This document shows positions 1-5,471 of a stretch of 5,987 bases of DNA, in pieces. Each line of letters begins with the position of its first letter. The first letter of the stretch is position 1. The DNA comes from Gemmatimonadales bacterium (GTDB lineage Bacteria > Gemmatimonadota > Gemmatimonadetes > Palauibacterales > Palauibacteraceae), in NCBI GenBank assembly GCA_030636765.1, contig DAOVWI010000136.1:1-5987 (forward strand). Direction: 5' to 3'. Under the pieces are notes generated by a model. That model saw nothing but the letters and a program-made list of their open reading frames with translations. It ran no database searches and was not told the DNA's origin. Made by a program: the position numbers and the translations under genes.

Positions 1-2
1 GA

Positions 3-1112
3 TCCGGCGCTGCGGGTGCCGCGGAGGGGCTGGTGGCGCTGGCCGAGCGTCTGGAGGCCCCGGTAGCGACGACGATGCAGGGGGAGGGGGTGTTTGCGGA
101 GTCCCATCCGCTCTCCCTTTGGCCGGGCTTCGGGCACGCCGCTCCACCGTTCGCGCGACGTGTGGCCGAGGGTTGTGACGCCACCCTGGCGATCGGCTGC
201 CGCTTCAGCGAGGTGGGGACCGGCAGCTACGGCCTTCGCCCACCCCAGCCCCTCGTCCACGTCGACATCGACCCCGCCGTCCCGGGACGCAACTACCCGG
301 CCGAGGTTGCCGTGATCGGCGACTCGGCTGCCGTCATCGAGGCGCTGCTCGAGGGCCTCGTCCAGCGACCCCGGGATGGCGAGCTGCGCCGCGAGATCCT
401 GGAGGGCCACGCCGGGTTGGAGCAGGATCGGGCCGATCGCGGCGGCCGTGGGGTGGCCCCCGCCCTGCTCTTCCGCGAGCTCCAGGCGCGCTTCGCCCCG
501 GAGGCGGTCTTCGTGACCGACAGCGGCAACGGGACGTTCCTCGCCATGGAGCTCCTGCGACTCGAGGCGCCCGGGCGCTTCCTCGCACCGGTGGATTACT
601 CGTGCATGGGATACTCGGTGCCCGCGGCGATCGGCGCCGCGCTCGCCAGGCCCGATGTGCCGGTGGTCGCCCTGCCCGGTGACGGAGCCTTCCTCATGAC
701 AGGCCTGGAGCTGCTCACGGCCACTCGCGAGGGAGCGGCGGCGGCGTTCTTCGTCCTTCGCGACCAGGAGCTCGCCCAGATCTCACAGTTCCAGGACATC
801 GCGCTGAGCCAGCGCACGAGCAGCGAGCTTCCGGACTACGATCTCTGCACGCTCGCCTCGGGGCTCGGCGTGGAGTGCCGGCAGCTCCGCTCCGATGAGG
901 AGGTGGCCGAGGCTGTGGAGTGGGCGGTCGCGATCCACCGGGAGGGACGGCCGGCCGTGATCGACGTGGCCATCGACTACTCGGAGAAGACCTACTTCAC
1001 GAGAGGCGTGGTCCGCACTGCGTTCGGCCGGCTCTCCTGGCCGGACCGGATGCGCTTCGTGGGACGGGCGCTCGGACGAAAGGTCCGGCACTCCGTCTCG
1101 CCCTCGAACTAG
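3..1112 (+). CDS. Acetolactate synthase-like ThDP-dependent enzyme, 5'-truncated by the window edge
   Basis: The reading frame is open to the left edge, so the GTG at 33 is not a real start. In-frame codons before it read SGAAGAAEGL, which fits the central domain of the acetolactate synthase/pyruvate oxidase family. The 369 visible residues lack the N-terminal PYR domain (about 180 residues) that carries the catalytic glutamate. The central domain runs to roughly nt 350, with VHVDIDPAVPGRNYP near 260-300. The C-terminal ThDP-binding domain runs from about 460. It contains VTDSGNGTF, then GDGAFLMTGLELLTA with its metal-binding Asp codon at 681-683. A second ligand position at 762-764 is Asp (LRDQEL), where most family members have Asn. 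A basic C-terminal extension of about 35 residues follows, containing EKTYFTRGVV. Such enzymes decarboxylate 2-keto acids and transfer the resulting carbanion; the substrate here cannot be told. It probably shares a transcript with the deacetylase 39 bp downstream. Confidence 0.9.
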   Translation, partial: SGAAGAAEGLVALAERLEAPVATTMQGEGVFAESHPLSLWPGFGHAAPPFARRVAEGCDATLAIGCRFSEVGTGSYGLRPPQPLVHVDIDPAVPGRNYPAEVAVIGDSAAVIEALLEGLVQRPRDGELRREILEGHAGLEQDRADRGGRGVAPALLFRELQARFAPEAVFVTDSGNGTFLAMELLRLEAPGRFLAPVDYSCMGYSVPAAIGAALARPDVPVVALPGDGAFLMTGLELLTATREGAAAAFFVLRDQELAQISQFQDIALSQRTSSELPDYDLCTLASGLGVECRQLRSDEEVAEAVEWAVAIHREGRPAVIDVAIDYSEKTYFTRGVVRTAFGRLSWPDRMRFVGRALGRKVRHSVSPSN

Positions 1113-1151
1113 GGTGGCTGTCGAAGAGTACGGTGCCTCACGCACGGGGGC

Positions 1152-2057
1152 TTGGTGGGCGGCCTGAAGGTCGTGTTCGATCCCTCGTACGAGGTCGACA
1201 TCGGCCCGCACGTCTTCCCCACGCGGAAGTACCGGCTCGTCCGAGACCGCCTGCTCGCCGAAGGAGTAATCACCGAGAGCGACCTCGTGAGCCCGGAGCC
1301 GGCGTCCGACGAGGAGCTGGCTCTCGCTCACACGCCGGAGTACCTGCAGAAGGTCGAGGCCTGCCGCTTCACGATCGCGGAGCTCATGCTGCTGGAGATC
1401 CCGTTCTCGCCCGAGGTCGGGGCGGCTGCCCGGCTGTGCGCCGGTGGCTCCATCGCAACGGCGCGGCTCGCCCTCGAGCGCGGCGTGGCCGCGCACCTGG
1501 GCGGGGGCTTCCACCACGCCTTCGCGGACCACGGCGAGGGCTTCTGCGTGATCAACGACGTGGCCGTGGCGATTCGCACGCTACAGCACGCCAGCGAGAT
1601 CCGCCGGGCAGCCGTCATCGATTGCGATGTCCACCACGGAAACGGGACCGCCGCGATCTTCGCGGCCGAGGAGGCCACGTTCACCTTCTCGATCCACCAG
1701 GAGCACAACTACCCGCTGGTGAAACCGCCCAGCGACCTGGACGTCGGCCTGGCGGACGGCACCGGTGACGAGGAGTACCTGGCCCGGCTTGCCGAGCACC
1801 TGCCCGATGAGCTGCGCCGCCATGCCCCCGATCTCGCGTTCTACCTGGCGGGCGCCGACCCGTATCGCGAGGATCAGCTGGGTGGGCTCGGAGTGACGCT
1901 CGAGGGCCTGGCCGAACGGGATGCGTTCGTCCTCGGCACGCTCCGCGAGCTTGGCGTTCCCGCAGCGATCGTTCTGGCCGGAGGCTACGCCTGGCGGCCG
2001 GAGGATACGGTCGCCATCCACTGCGCGACGGTGCGGGCGGCGCTCGCCGTCGCCTGA
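1152..2057 (+). CDS. Histone deacetylase family protein (class IV / HDAC11-like zinc deacylase)
   Basis: The product is about 301 residues, the usual size for single-domain bacterial HDAC-fold enzymes. These use Zn2+ to hydrolyse acyl-amide bonds on lysine, polyamines or small molecules. Numbering from the TTG at 1152, visible motifs are: DIGPHVFPTRKYRLV near 16-30; GGGFHHA with the catalytic His pair H121/H122; GFCVINDVAVA; DCDVHHGNGTA with predicted zinc ligands D159 and H161; GADPYREDQLGGLGVT with the third ligand D236; and LAGGYA with the transition-state Tyr Y279. All catalytic positions are present, so it should be active. HVFP, GGGFHH and DCDVHHGNG resemble class IV rather than the acetoin-utilisation or polyamine groups. 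The start is uncertain. TTG 1152, GTG 1155 and GTG 1173 are in frame; GGGGG at 1146-1150 best suits GTG 1155. CTG 1164 would give the family-like N-terminus MKVVFDPSY. The true substrate is unknown. Confidence 0.92.
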   Translation: MVGGLKVVFDPSYEVDIGPHVFPTRKYRLVRDRLLAEGVITESDLVSPEPASDEELALAHTPEYLQKVEACRFTIAELMLLEIPFSPEVGAAARLCAGGSIATARLALERGVAAHLGGGFHHAFADHGEGFCVINDVAVAIRTLQHASEIRRAAVIDCDVHHGNGTAAIFAAEEATFTFSIHQEHNYPLVKPPSDLDVGLADGTGDEEYLARLAEHLPDELRRHAPDLAFYLAGADPYREDQLGGLGVTLEGLAERDAFVLGTLRELGVPAAIVLAGGYAWRPEDTVAIHCATVRAALAVA

Positions 2058-2088
2058 GTCCGCTTTACTCTCCGCCTGGCCGCCCCTA

Positions 2089-2117
2089 TTGTTTGCGCGG
2101 ACCGTAACGTTTATTCG
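2089..2117 (+). promoter_or_regulatory. Candidate sigma-70-like promoter for the lemA-DUF2207 unit
   Basis: An AT-rich island sits in an otherwise very GC-rich gap between the deacetylase stop and lemA. TTGTTT at 2089-2094 could be a -35 element and TATTCG at 2112-2117 a -10 element, with 17 bp between them. Transcription would start near 2124, leaving a leader of about 57 nt before the lemA ATG. Both hexamers match the consensus only partly, so this rests mainly on composition, position and spacing. Confidence 0.35.
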
Positions 2118-2133
2118 CGCGGACCGGTAACGT
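2095..2133. repeat. Direct repeat pair in the intergenic gap (possible operator)
   Basis: GCGCGGACCGTAACGT at 2095-2110 recurs as GCGCGGACCGGTAACGT at 2117-2133. The copies differ by one inserted G, are 22 bp apart start to start (about two helical turns), and are separated by TTATTC. If the candidate promoter is right, copy 1 fills the spacer between -35 and -10 and copy 2 covers the start site. That is where a repressor would bind. A chance local duplication is the simple alternative. Confidence 0.6.
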
Positions 2134-2166
2134 GCCCGCGCACCTCTTCTGCAGCCCTCTAACGCC

Positions 2167-2171
2167 AGGAG
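2167..2171 (+). promoter_or_regulatory. Ribosome binding site of lemA
   Basis: AGGAG lies 9 nt upstream of the ATG at 2181. This supports that start, which also opens directly into the hydrophobic membrane anchor expected for LemA. Confidence 0.8.
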
Positions 2172-2180
2172 AACGGTCCC

Positions 2181-2738
2181 ATGTGGATCCTGCTGCTGAT
2201 CCTGATTCTGATCATCGCCTTCGTGGTGATCTACAACAGCCTCGTCAAGCTGCGGGTCCGCGTGGACAACTCGTGGGCCGACATCGACGTCCAGCTGAAG
2301 CGCCGGTACGATCTCATCCCGAACCTCGTGGAGACGGTGAAGGGATACGCAAGCCACGAGCGGGATACGCTGGAAGCCGTGATCGAGGCCCGGAACCGGG
2401 CCATGAGCGCCCAGGGGCCGGAGGCACAGGCCGAGGCGGAGAACGTGCTCACCGGGGCGCTCCGGCAGCTCTTCGCGCTCTCGGAAGCGTACCCCCAGCT
2501 CAGGGCCGTGGAGAGCTTCAGCAACCTTCAGAGCACGCTGAACGAGATCGAGGAAGCCGTCCAGAACGCTCGCCGCTACTACAACGCCGTGGTCCGTGAC
2601 TACAACACCAAGATCCATACCGTCCCGTCCAACGTCGTCGCCGGCCTGTTCCGGTTCGAGCGCCGTCAGTTCTTCGGCCTGGAGGATGAGCGGGAGCGCG
2701 AGGCGCCGAAGGTCAGCTTCGGGACCGACGCCCAGTAG
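2181..2738 (+). CDS. lemA: LemA family membrane protein
   Basis: The 185-residue product matches the usual LemA length of about 180-200. It starts with an N-terminal membrane helix (about residues 2-20, WILLLILILIIAFVVIYNS). The family hallmark follows: NSWADIDVQLKRRYDLIPNL, then VETVKGYASHE. The rest is the expected helical bundle, including ENVLTGALRQLFALSEAYPQL, then FSNLQSTLNEIEEAVQNARR, then YYNAVVRDYNTKI and the FRFERRQFF segment. The C-terminal 20 or so residues are charged and probably disordered. LemA proteins are anchored in the inner or cytoplasmic membrane; their biochemical role is not settled. They recur next to DUF2207/YciQ-like and TPM-domain proteins, as here. The gene follows the window's best candidate promoter and has a good ribosome binding site. 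Its 3' end probably overlaps the start of the DUF2207 gene. Confidence 0.96.
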   Translation: MWILLLILILIIAFVVIYNSLVKLRVRVDNSWADIDVQLKRRYDLIPNLVETVKGYASHERDTLEAVIEARNRAMSAQGPEAQAEAENVLTGALRQLFALSEAYPQLRAVESFSNLQSTLNEIEEAVQNARRYYNAVVRDYNTKIHTVPSNVVAGLFRFERRQFFGLEDEREREAPKVSFGTDAQ

Positions 2739-4530
2739 CTCGAGCGGGCCGCTCCGGCCCGCCGCTCCGGCCCTCGCGCTCGGTGCCATCGTCCTGGCGG
2801 TGGCGGTCGGCGTCGCATCCGCAACGGGGTCGCCGCCCGCCGGTGCCGCCCAGCGCTCCTGGGTCATCTCCAGCTTCGACGTTGAGATTCGCGTGCATCG
2901 CAGCGGCCGCATCGACGTGACGGAGACCATCCAGCCGCGCTTCACCGGCTCGTACAACGGCATCTTCCGCACGATCCCGATTCGCTACCAGACGCCGGCG
3001 GGCTTCACCTACGCCTTGCGCATGGAGGTCCGGGAGGTGACCGACGGGTCCGGCGCCGCGCTGCGGTTCGAGGAGAGCCGCGAAGGGCACAACAAGAAGA
3101 TCAAGGTTTGGGTCCCCGGCGCGATGGACGCGACGCGTACCGTGCGGATCCGCTACTCCGTCCAGAACGGGCTTCGCTTCCCCGAGGGAGACGACGACGA
3201 CACGTTCGAGACGTGGGACGAGCTGTATTGGAACATCACCGGCGACGAGTGGCCGGTCCCGATCGAACGGGCGTCTGCCGAGATCGTCCTGCCGCCCGGG
3301 GTCACGGGCCTGCGAGCGCGGGTGTTCACCGGCGCGCATGGCTCCACCGAGGAAGCCGCGCAGGTCGAGGTCCTGGGCGACAGGGTGAGGGTGGCCACCA
3401 CGCGCCCGCTCGGCTTCCGTGAGGGCCTCACCGTCGCCGTCGCCTGGGATCCCGGTGTGATCGAGCGTCCGGGCGCGGGCGCAAAGCTGGGGGATTTCTC
3501 GCGGGCGAACTGGCCGCTGGCGCTCCCGGTGCTCGCCTTCCTGGCGATGTGGGGCCTGTGGCGCTCTCGTGGCCGCGATCCGGAGACCGGGCCGATCGCG
3601 GCCGAGTACGAGCCGCCTGAAGACCTATCTCCCGGAGAGGTGGGAGTGCTGATCGACGGCTCCCCGGACATGCGCGACATCACGGCGACAATCGTCGATC
3701 TGGCGGTCCGCGGGTACCTGACGATCGAGGAGACGGAGAAGAAGCAGCTGCTGGGCCTCCTCTCCGGCCGCGAGTACGTCTTCCACCTGGAGAGGCCCCG
3801 GCCGGAGTGGACAGGGCTTCAGGCCCACGAGATGGCACTTCTGGAGGCGCTCTTCGGCAGCGCGGGCACCTCCGTCTCGCTCTCCGACCTCGAGCAGGAG
3901 TTCTACCGGGACCTTCCGAGCATCCGGAACGGGATGTTCCGCCGCCTGCTGAAGCGCCGCTATTACGCCCGGCGCCCCGACCGAGTGAAGGCCGGCTTCC
4001 TGGGCGCGGCGGTCGTGATCGCCGTCCTCATCCTGATCGGCGGCAACATCCTGGCCGCATCGCTCGGAGAGTCGCCGCTCCCCGTTCTTCTGGCCGGAGT
4101 GCTCACGGGCGCCATCGTCGCCGGCTTCGGCCTGGTCATGCCCGCCCGCACCGTGAAGGGGACCCAGGCCTACGCGAAGATCCTGGGGTTTCAGGAGTTC
4201 CTGGAACGGGTGGAGAGCGATCGCTTCAAGCGGATGATCAAGGGACCGGAGACGTTCGAGAAGTTCCTTCCGTTCGCGATGGCGCTCGGAGTGGAGAAGA
4301 AGTGGGCGGCCGCGTTCGAGGACATCTACCGCGATCCGCCGAGCTGGTATCGGGGCTCGGGCTTCCACTCCTTCCACACCGGCGTCTTCGTCAGCGACCT
4401 CAGCAGAATGACGGGAAGCGCTGCACAGGCCATGACCTCCAAGCCGCGGAGCTCCGGCGGCTCGGGATTCAGCGGGGGCGGAGGCTTCTCGGGTGGCGGC
4501 TTCGGAGGTGGCGGCGGCGGGGCGTTCTGA
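2686..4530 (+). CDS. DUF2207 (YciQ-like) multi-pass membrane protein with Gly-rich tail
   Basis: This is predicted to be 614 residues, starting at ATG 2686. An in-frame ATG at 2596 would add 30 residues lying wholly inside lemA in another frame, which is less likely. From 2686 the protein has a basic N-region (RRRR at 6-9) and a hydrophobic core (about 29-46), giving a long signal peptide with possible cleavage near ASA or AGAAQ. An exported beta-rich DUF2207 domain follows (about 57-270; SFDVEIRVHRSGRIDVTETI, then GSYNGIFRTIP). Membrane helices lie at about 276-292, 437-460 and 465-485. A cytoplasmic domain lies between the first two (EYEPPEDLSPGEVGVLIDG, then ATIVDLAVRGYLTIEE), and another follows the third. 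Residues 589-614 form a Gly/Ser/Phe-rich tail. A GGAGG directly abuts this ATG, so translation may rely on coupling to lemA, whose stop lies 53 bp inside this gene. Function is not established; pairing with LemA suggests an envelope role. Confidence 0.92.
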   Translation: MSGSARRRRSASGPTPSSSSGPLRPAAPALALGAIVLAVAVGVASATGSPPAGAAQRSWVISSFDVEIRVHRSGRIDVTETIQPRFTGSYNGIFRTIPIRYQTPAGFTYALRMEVREVTDGSGAALRFEESREGHNKKIKVWVPGAMDATRTVRIRYSVQNGLRFPEGDDDDTFETWDELYWNITGDEWPVPIERASAEIVLPPGVTGLRARVFTGAHGSTEEAAQVEVLGDRVRVATTRPLGFREGLTVAVAWDPGVIERPGAGAKLGDFSRANWPLALPVLAFLAMWGLWRSRGRDPETGPIAAEYEPPEDLSPGEVGVLIDGSPDMRDITATIVDLAVRGYLTIEETEKKQLLGLLSGREYVFHLERPRPEWTGLQAHEMALLEALFGSAGTSVSLSDLEQEFYRDLPSIRNGMFRRLLKRRYYARRPDRVKAGFLGAAVVIAVLILIGGNILAASLGESPLPVLLAGVLTGAIVAGFGLVMPARTVKGTQAYAKILGFQEFLERVESDRFKRMIKGPETFEKFLPFAMALGVEKKWAAAFEDIYRDPPSWYRGSGFHSFHTGVFVSDLSRMTGSAAQAMTSKPRSSGGSGFSGGGGFSGGGFGGGGGGAF

Positions 4531-4570
4531 CCCGAGCGACCAGGGCGTTCTGACCCGAGCATCCCGGGCG
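4520..4570. repeat. 23-bp tandem repeat spanning the DUF2207 stop codon
   Basis: GGGCGTTCTGACCCGAGC occurs at 4520-4537 and again, identical, at 4543-4560. A third partial copy (GGGCG) begins at 4566, exactly another 23 bp on. The five bases between units vary (GACCA, ATCCC). The first copy encodes the last codons and TGA stop of the DUF2207 protein; the second copies the same stop context into the intergenic gap. It looks like a small replication-slippage duplication. Confidence 0.75.
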
Positions 4571-4584
4571 ACAACAAGGTGACG

Positions 4585-4591
4585 AAGGAGG
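4585..4591 (+). promoter_or_regulatory. Strong ribosome binding site that sets the peroxiredoxin start
   Basis: AAGGAGG is a near-perfect anti-16S match lying 5 nt upstream of ATG 4597. It sits inside the longer reading frame that begins at GTG 4579, and so argues for ATG 4597 as the true start. Confidence 0.85.
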
Positions 4592-4596
4592 ATCGC

Positions 4597-5064
4597 ATGG
4601 CCGTACGAAGAGGCGATCGGGCGCCCGCTTTCCAGCTCCCCCAGGGGCCGGGTGACGTGATCGATCTCGGTGACTTCTTGGGACGGGATAAGGTCGTTCT
4701 GCTGTTCTTCCCACTGGCCTTCAGTCCCGTGTGCACCACCGAGCTATGCACCATATCGCGGGAGTGGGACGAGTGGGAGAGCCTGGACGCCCGCGTGTTC
4801 GGCATCAGCGTGGACAGTCCCTTCGTGACCAGTAGGTTCCGGGAGGAAGAGAACATCCGGTTCCCCGTCCTCTCCGATTTCAACAAGCGGGTCTCGGAGG
4901 AATACGGGGTTCTCCACGAGGAGCTCTTGGGTCTGGAGGGCGTCTCCAAGCGATCCGTTTTCGTGATCGACCGCGAGGGCGCGGTCGTGTACGACTGGAT
5001 CTCTGAGAACCCGGGCGTGGAGCCCGACTACGGGGAGGTGAAGCAGGCCGTCGAGGCCGCCTGA
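4597..5064 (+). CDS. Peroxiredoxin, AhpC/TSA family, BCP/AhpE-like
   Basis: The 155-residue product, starting at the ATG behind AAGGAGG, is the usual size for BCP and AhpE-type thiol peroxidases. These reduce H2O2, organic hydroperoxides or peroxynitrite in the cytoplasm. The active-site motif is PLAFSPVC (PxxxSxxC), with C46 the predicted peroxidatic cysteine and S43 replacing the commoner Thr. C51 follows in CTTELC, five residues on, the spacing of the resolving cysteine in E. coli BCP. Other conserved blocks are RGDRAPAFQLP at the N-terminus, VFGISVDSPFVTSRF, FPVLSDFNKRVSEEYGV, and SKRSVFVIDREG, with R119 as the likely active-site Arg. It may use an intramolecular disulfide and thioredoxin, or work as a one-Cys enzyme like mycobacterial AhpE. 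It lies 66 bp after the DUF2207 gene and 66 bp before the dehydratase, so it may share a transcript with both. Confidence 0.94.
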   Translation: MAVRRGDRAPAFQLPQGPGDVIDLGDFLGRDKVVLLFFPLAFSPVCTTELCTISREWDEWESLDARVFGISVDSPFVTSRFREEENIRFPVLSDFNKRVSEEYGVLHEELLGLEGVSKRSVFVIDREGAVVYDWISENPGVEPDYGEVKQAVEAA

Positions 5065-5077
5065 GCCCCATCCTGGC

Positions 5078-5098
5078 GGGAGACCCTGCTCGTCTCCC
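5078..5098 (+). other. Small hairpin after the peroxiredoxin gene
   Basis: GGGAGAC at 5078-5084 pairs perfectly with GTCTCCC at 5092-5098 across a 7-nt loop (CCTGCTC). No run of T follows, so it does not look like a standard intrinsic terminator. It could slow polymerase, protect mRNA ends or be chance. Confidence 0.35.
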
Positions 5099-5116
5099 CG
5101 GCTGGCTGATCTCATC

Positions 5117-5122
5117 GGAGGT
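5117..5122 (+). promoter_or_regulatory. Ribosome binding site of the pterin dehydratase
   Basis: GGAGGT lies 8 nt upstream of ATG 5131, an ideal match and spacing, which fixes the start of the dehydratase gene. Confidence 0.85.
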
Positions 5123-5130
5123 GACGGAAG

Positions 5131-5460
5131 ATGCCGAGCGACCTGGCGACCAAGACGTGCGTTCCGTGCAGGGGCGGTGTTCCGCCTCTCGAAGGCGATG
5201 AACTGACCGGGCTCCGGGAGAGGCTCGGAGGAGGCTGGAGGGTCGTCGAAGAGCATCACCTGGAAAAGGAGTTCCGCTTCGACGACTTCAGATCGGCGCT
5301 CGGATTCACCAACCGGGTCGGCGAGCTGGCCGAGGAGCAGGGACACCACCCGGACATCCACCTGAGCTGGGGGAGAGTCCGGATCGAGATCTGGACCCAC
5401 AAGATCGACGGACTTACCGAGAGCGATTTCGTCCTCGCCGCCAAGGTGGACGAGCTGTAG
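5131..5460 (+). CDS. phhB: 4a-hydroxytetrahydrobiopterin dehydratase (pterin-4a-carbinolamine dehydratase)
   Basis: The 109-residue product is the normal length for the PCD/DCoH family. These enzymes dehydrate 4a-hydroxytetrahydropterin to the quinonoid dihydropterin so the cofactor of aromatic amino acid hydroxylases can be recycled. The N-terminus has the bacterial CVPCRGGVPPL block (C10, C13). The core has LGGGWRVVEEHHLEKEFRF, then ALGFTNRVGELAEEQGHHPD and IEIWTHKIDGLTESDF. H72, H73 and H90 match in spacing the three active-site histidines of the mammalian enzyme. No aromatic amino acid hydroxylase or pterin synthesis gene is visible, so its partner must be elsewhere, or the protein may have another role, as proposed for some bacterial homologues. 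Its TAG stop forms part of the ribosome binding site of the next gene, suggesting translational coupling. Confidence 0.95.
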   Translation: MPSDLATKTCVPCRGGVPPLEGDELTGLRERLGGGWRVVEEHHLEKEFRFDDFRSALGFTNRVGELAEEQGHHPDIHLSWGRVRIEIWTHKIDGLTESDFVLAAKVDEL

Positions 5461-5463
5461 GAG
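5459..5463 (+). promoter_or_regulatory. Ribosome binding site overlapping the dehydratase stop, for the CTG-started glycosyltransferase
   Basis: AGGAG begins inside the dehydratase TAG stop and ends 8 nt before CTG 5472. That spacing is ideal for initiation there and is the main support for the unusual start codon. Confidence 0.6.
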
Positions 5464-5471
5464 CGCGGCAG

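Noticed and set aside
783..1532. Minus-strand open frame of 249 codons
   Set aside because: It is antisense to the ThDP enzyme and deacetylase, both with intact catalytic motifs, and its translation resembles no protein family.
920..1768. Plus-strand open frame of 282 codons in another frame
   Set aside because: Arg/Gly/Pro-rich translation typical of a shadow frame; it overlaps two convincing genes.
1581..2972. Long minus-strand open frame (463 codons) across the deacetylase end, the gap and lemA
   Set aside because: It is antisense to two clear family members, has low-complexity charged composition with no recognisable motif, and is expected by chance in GC-rich DNA.
3807..4553. Plus-strand open frame of 248 codons inside the DUF2207 gene
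   Set aside because: Shadow frame with Arg/Pro-rich composition; the DUF2207 frame has clear membrane helices and domain motifs.
4579..4596. Six-residue N-terminal extension of the peroxiredoxin from GTG 4579
   Set aside because: AAGGAGG falls within it and is ideally placed for ATG 4597; family members begin near the RGDRAP block.
5078..5098. Intrinsic terminator after the peroxiredoxin
   Set aside because: The 7-bp stem is real but no T-run follows, so it is listed only as a hairpin.
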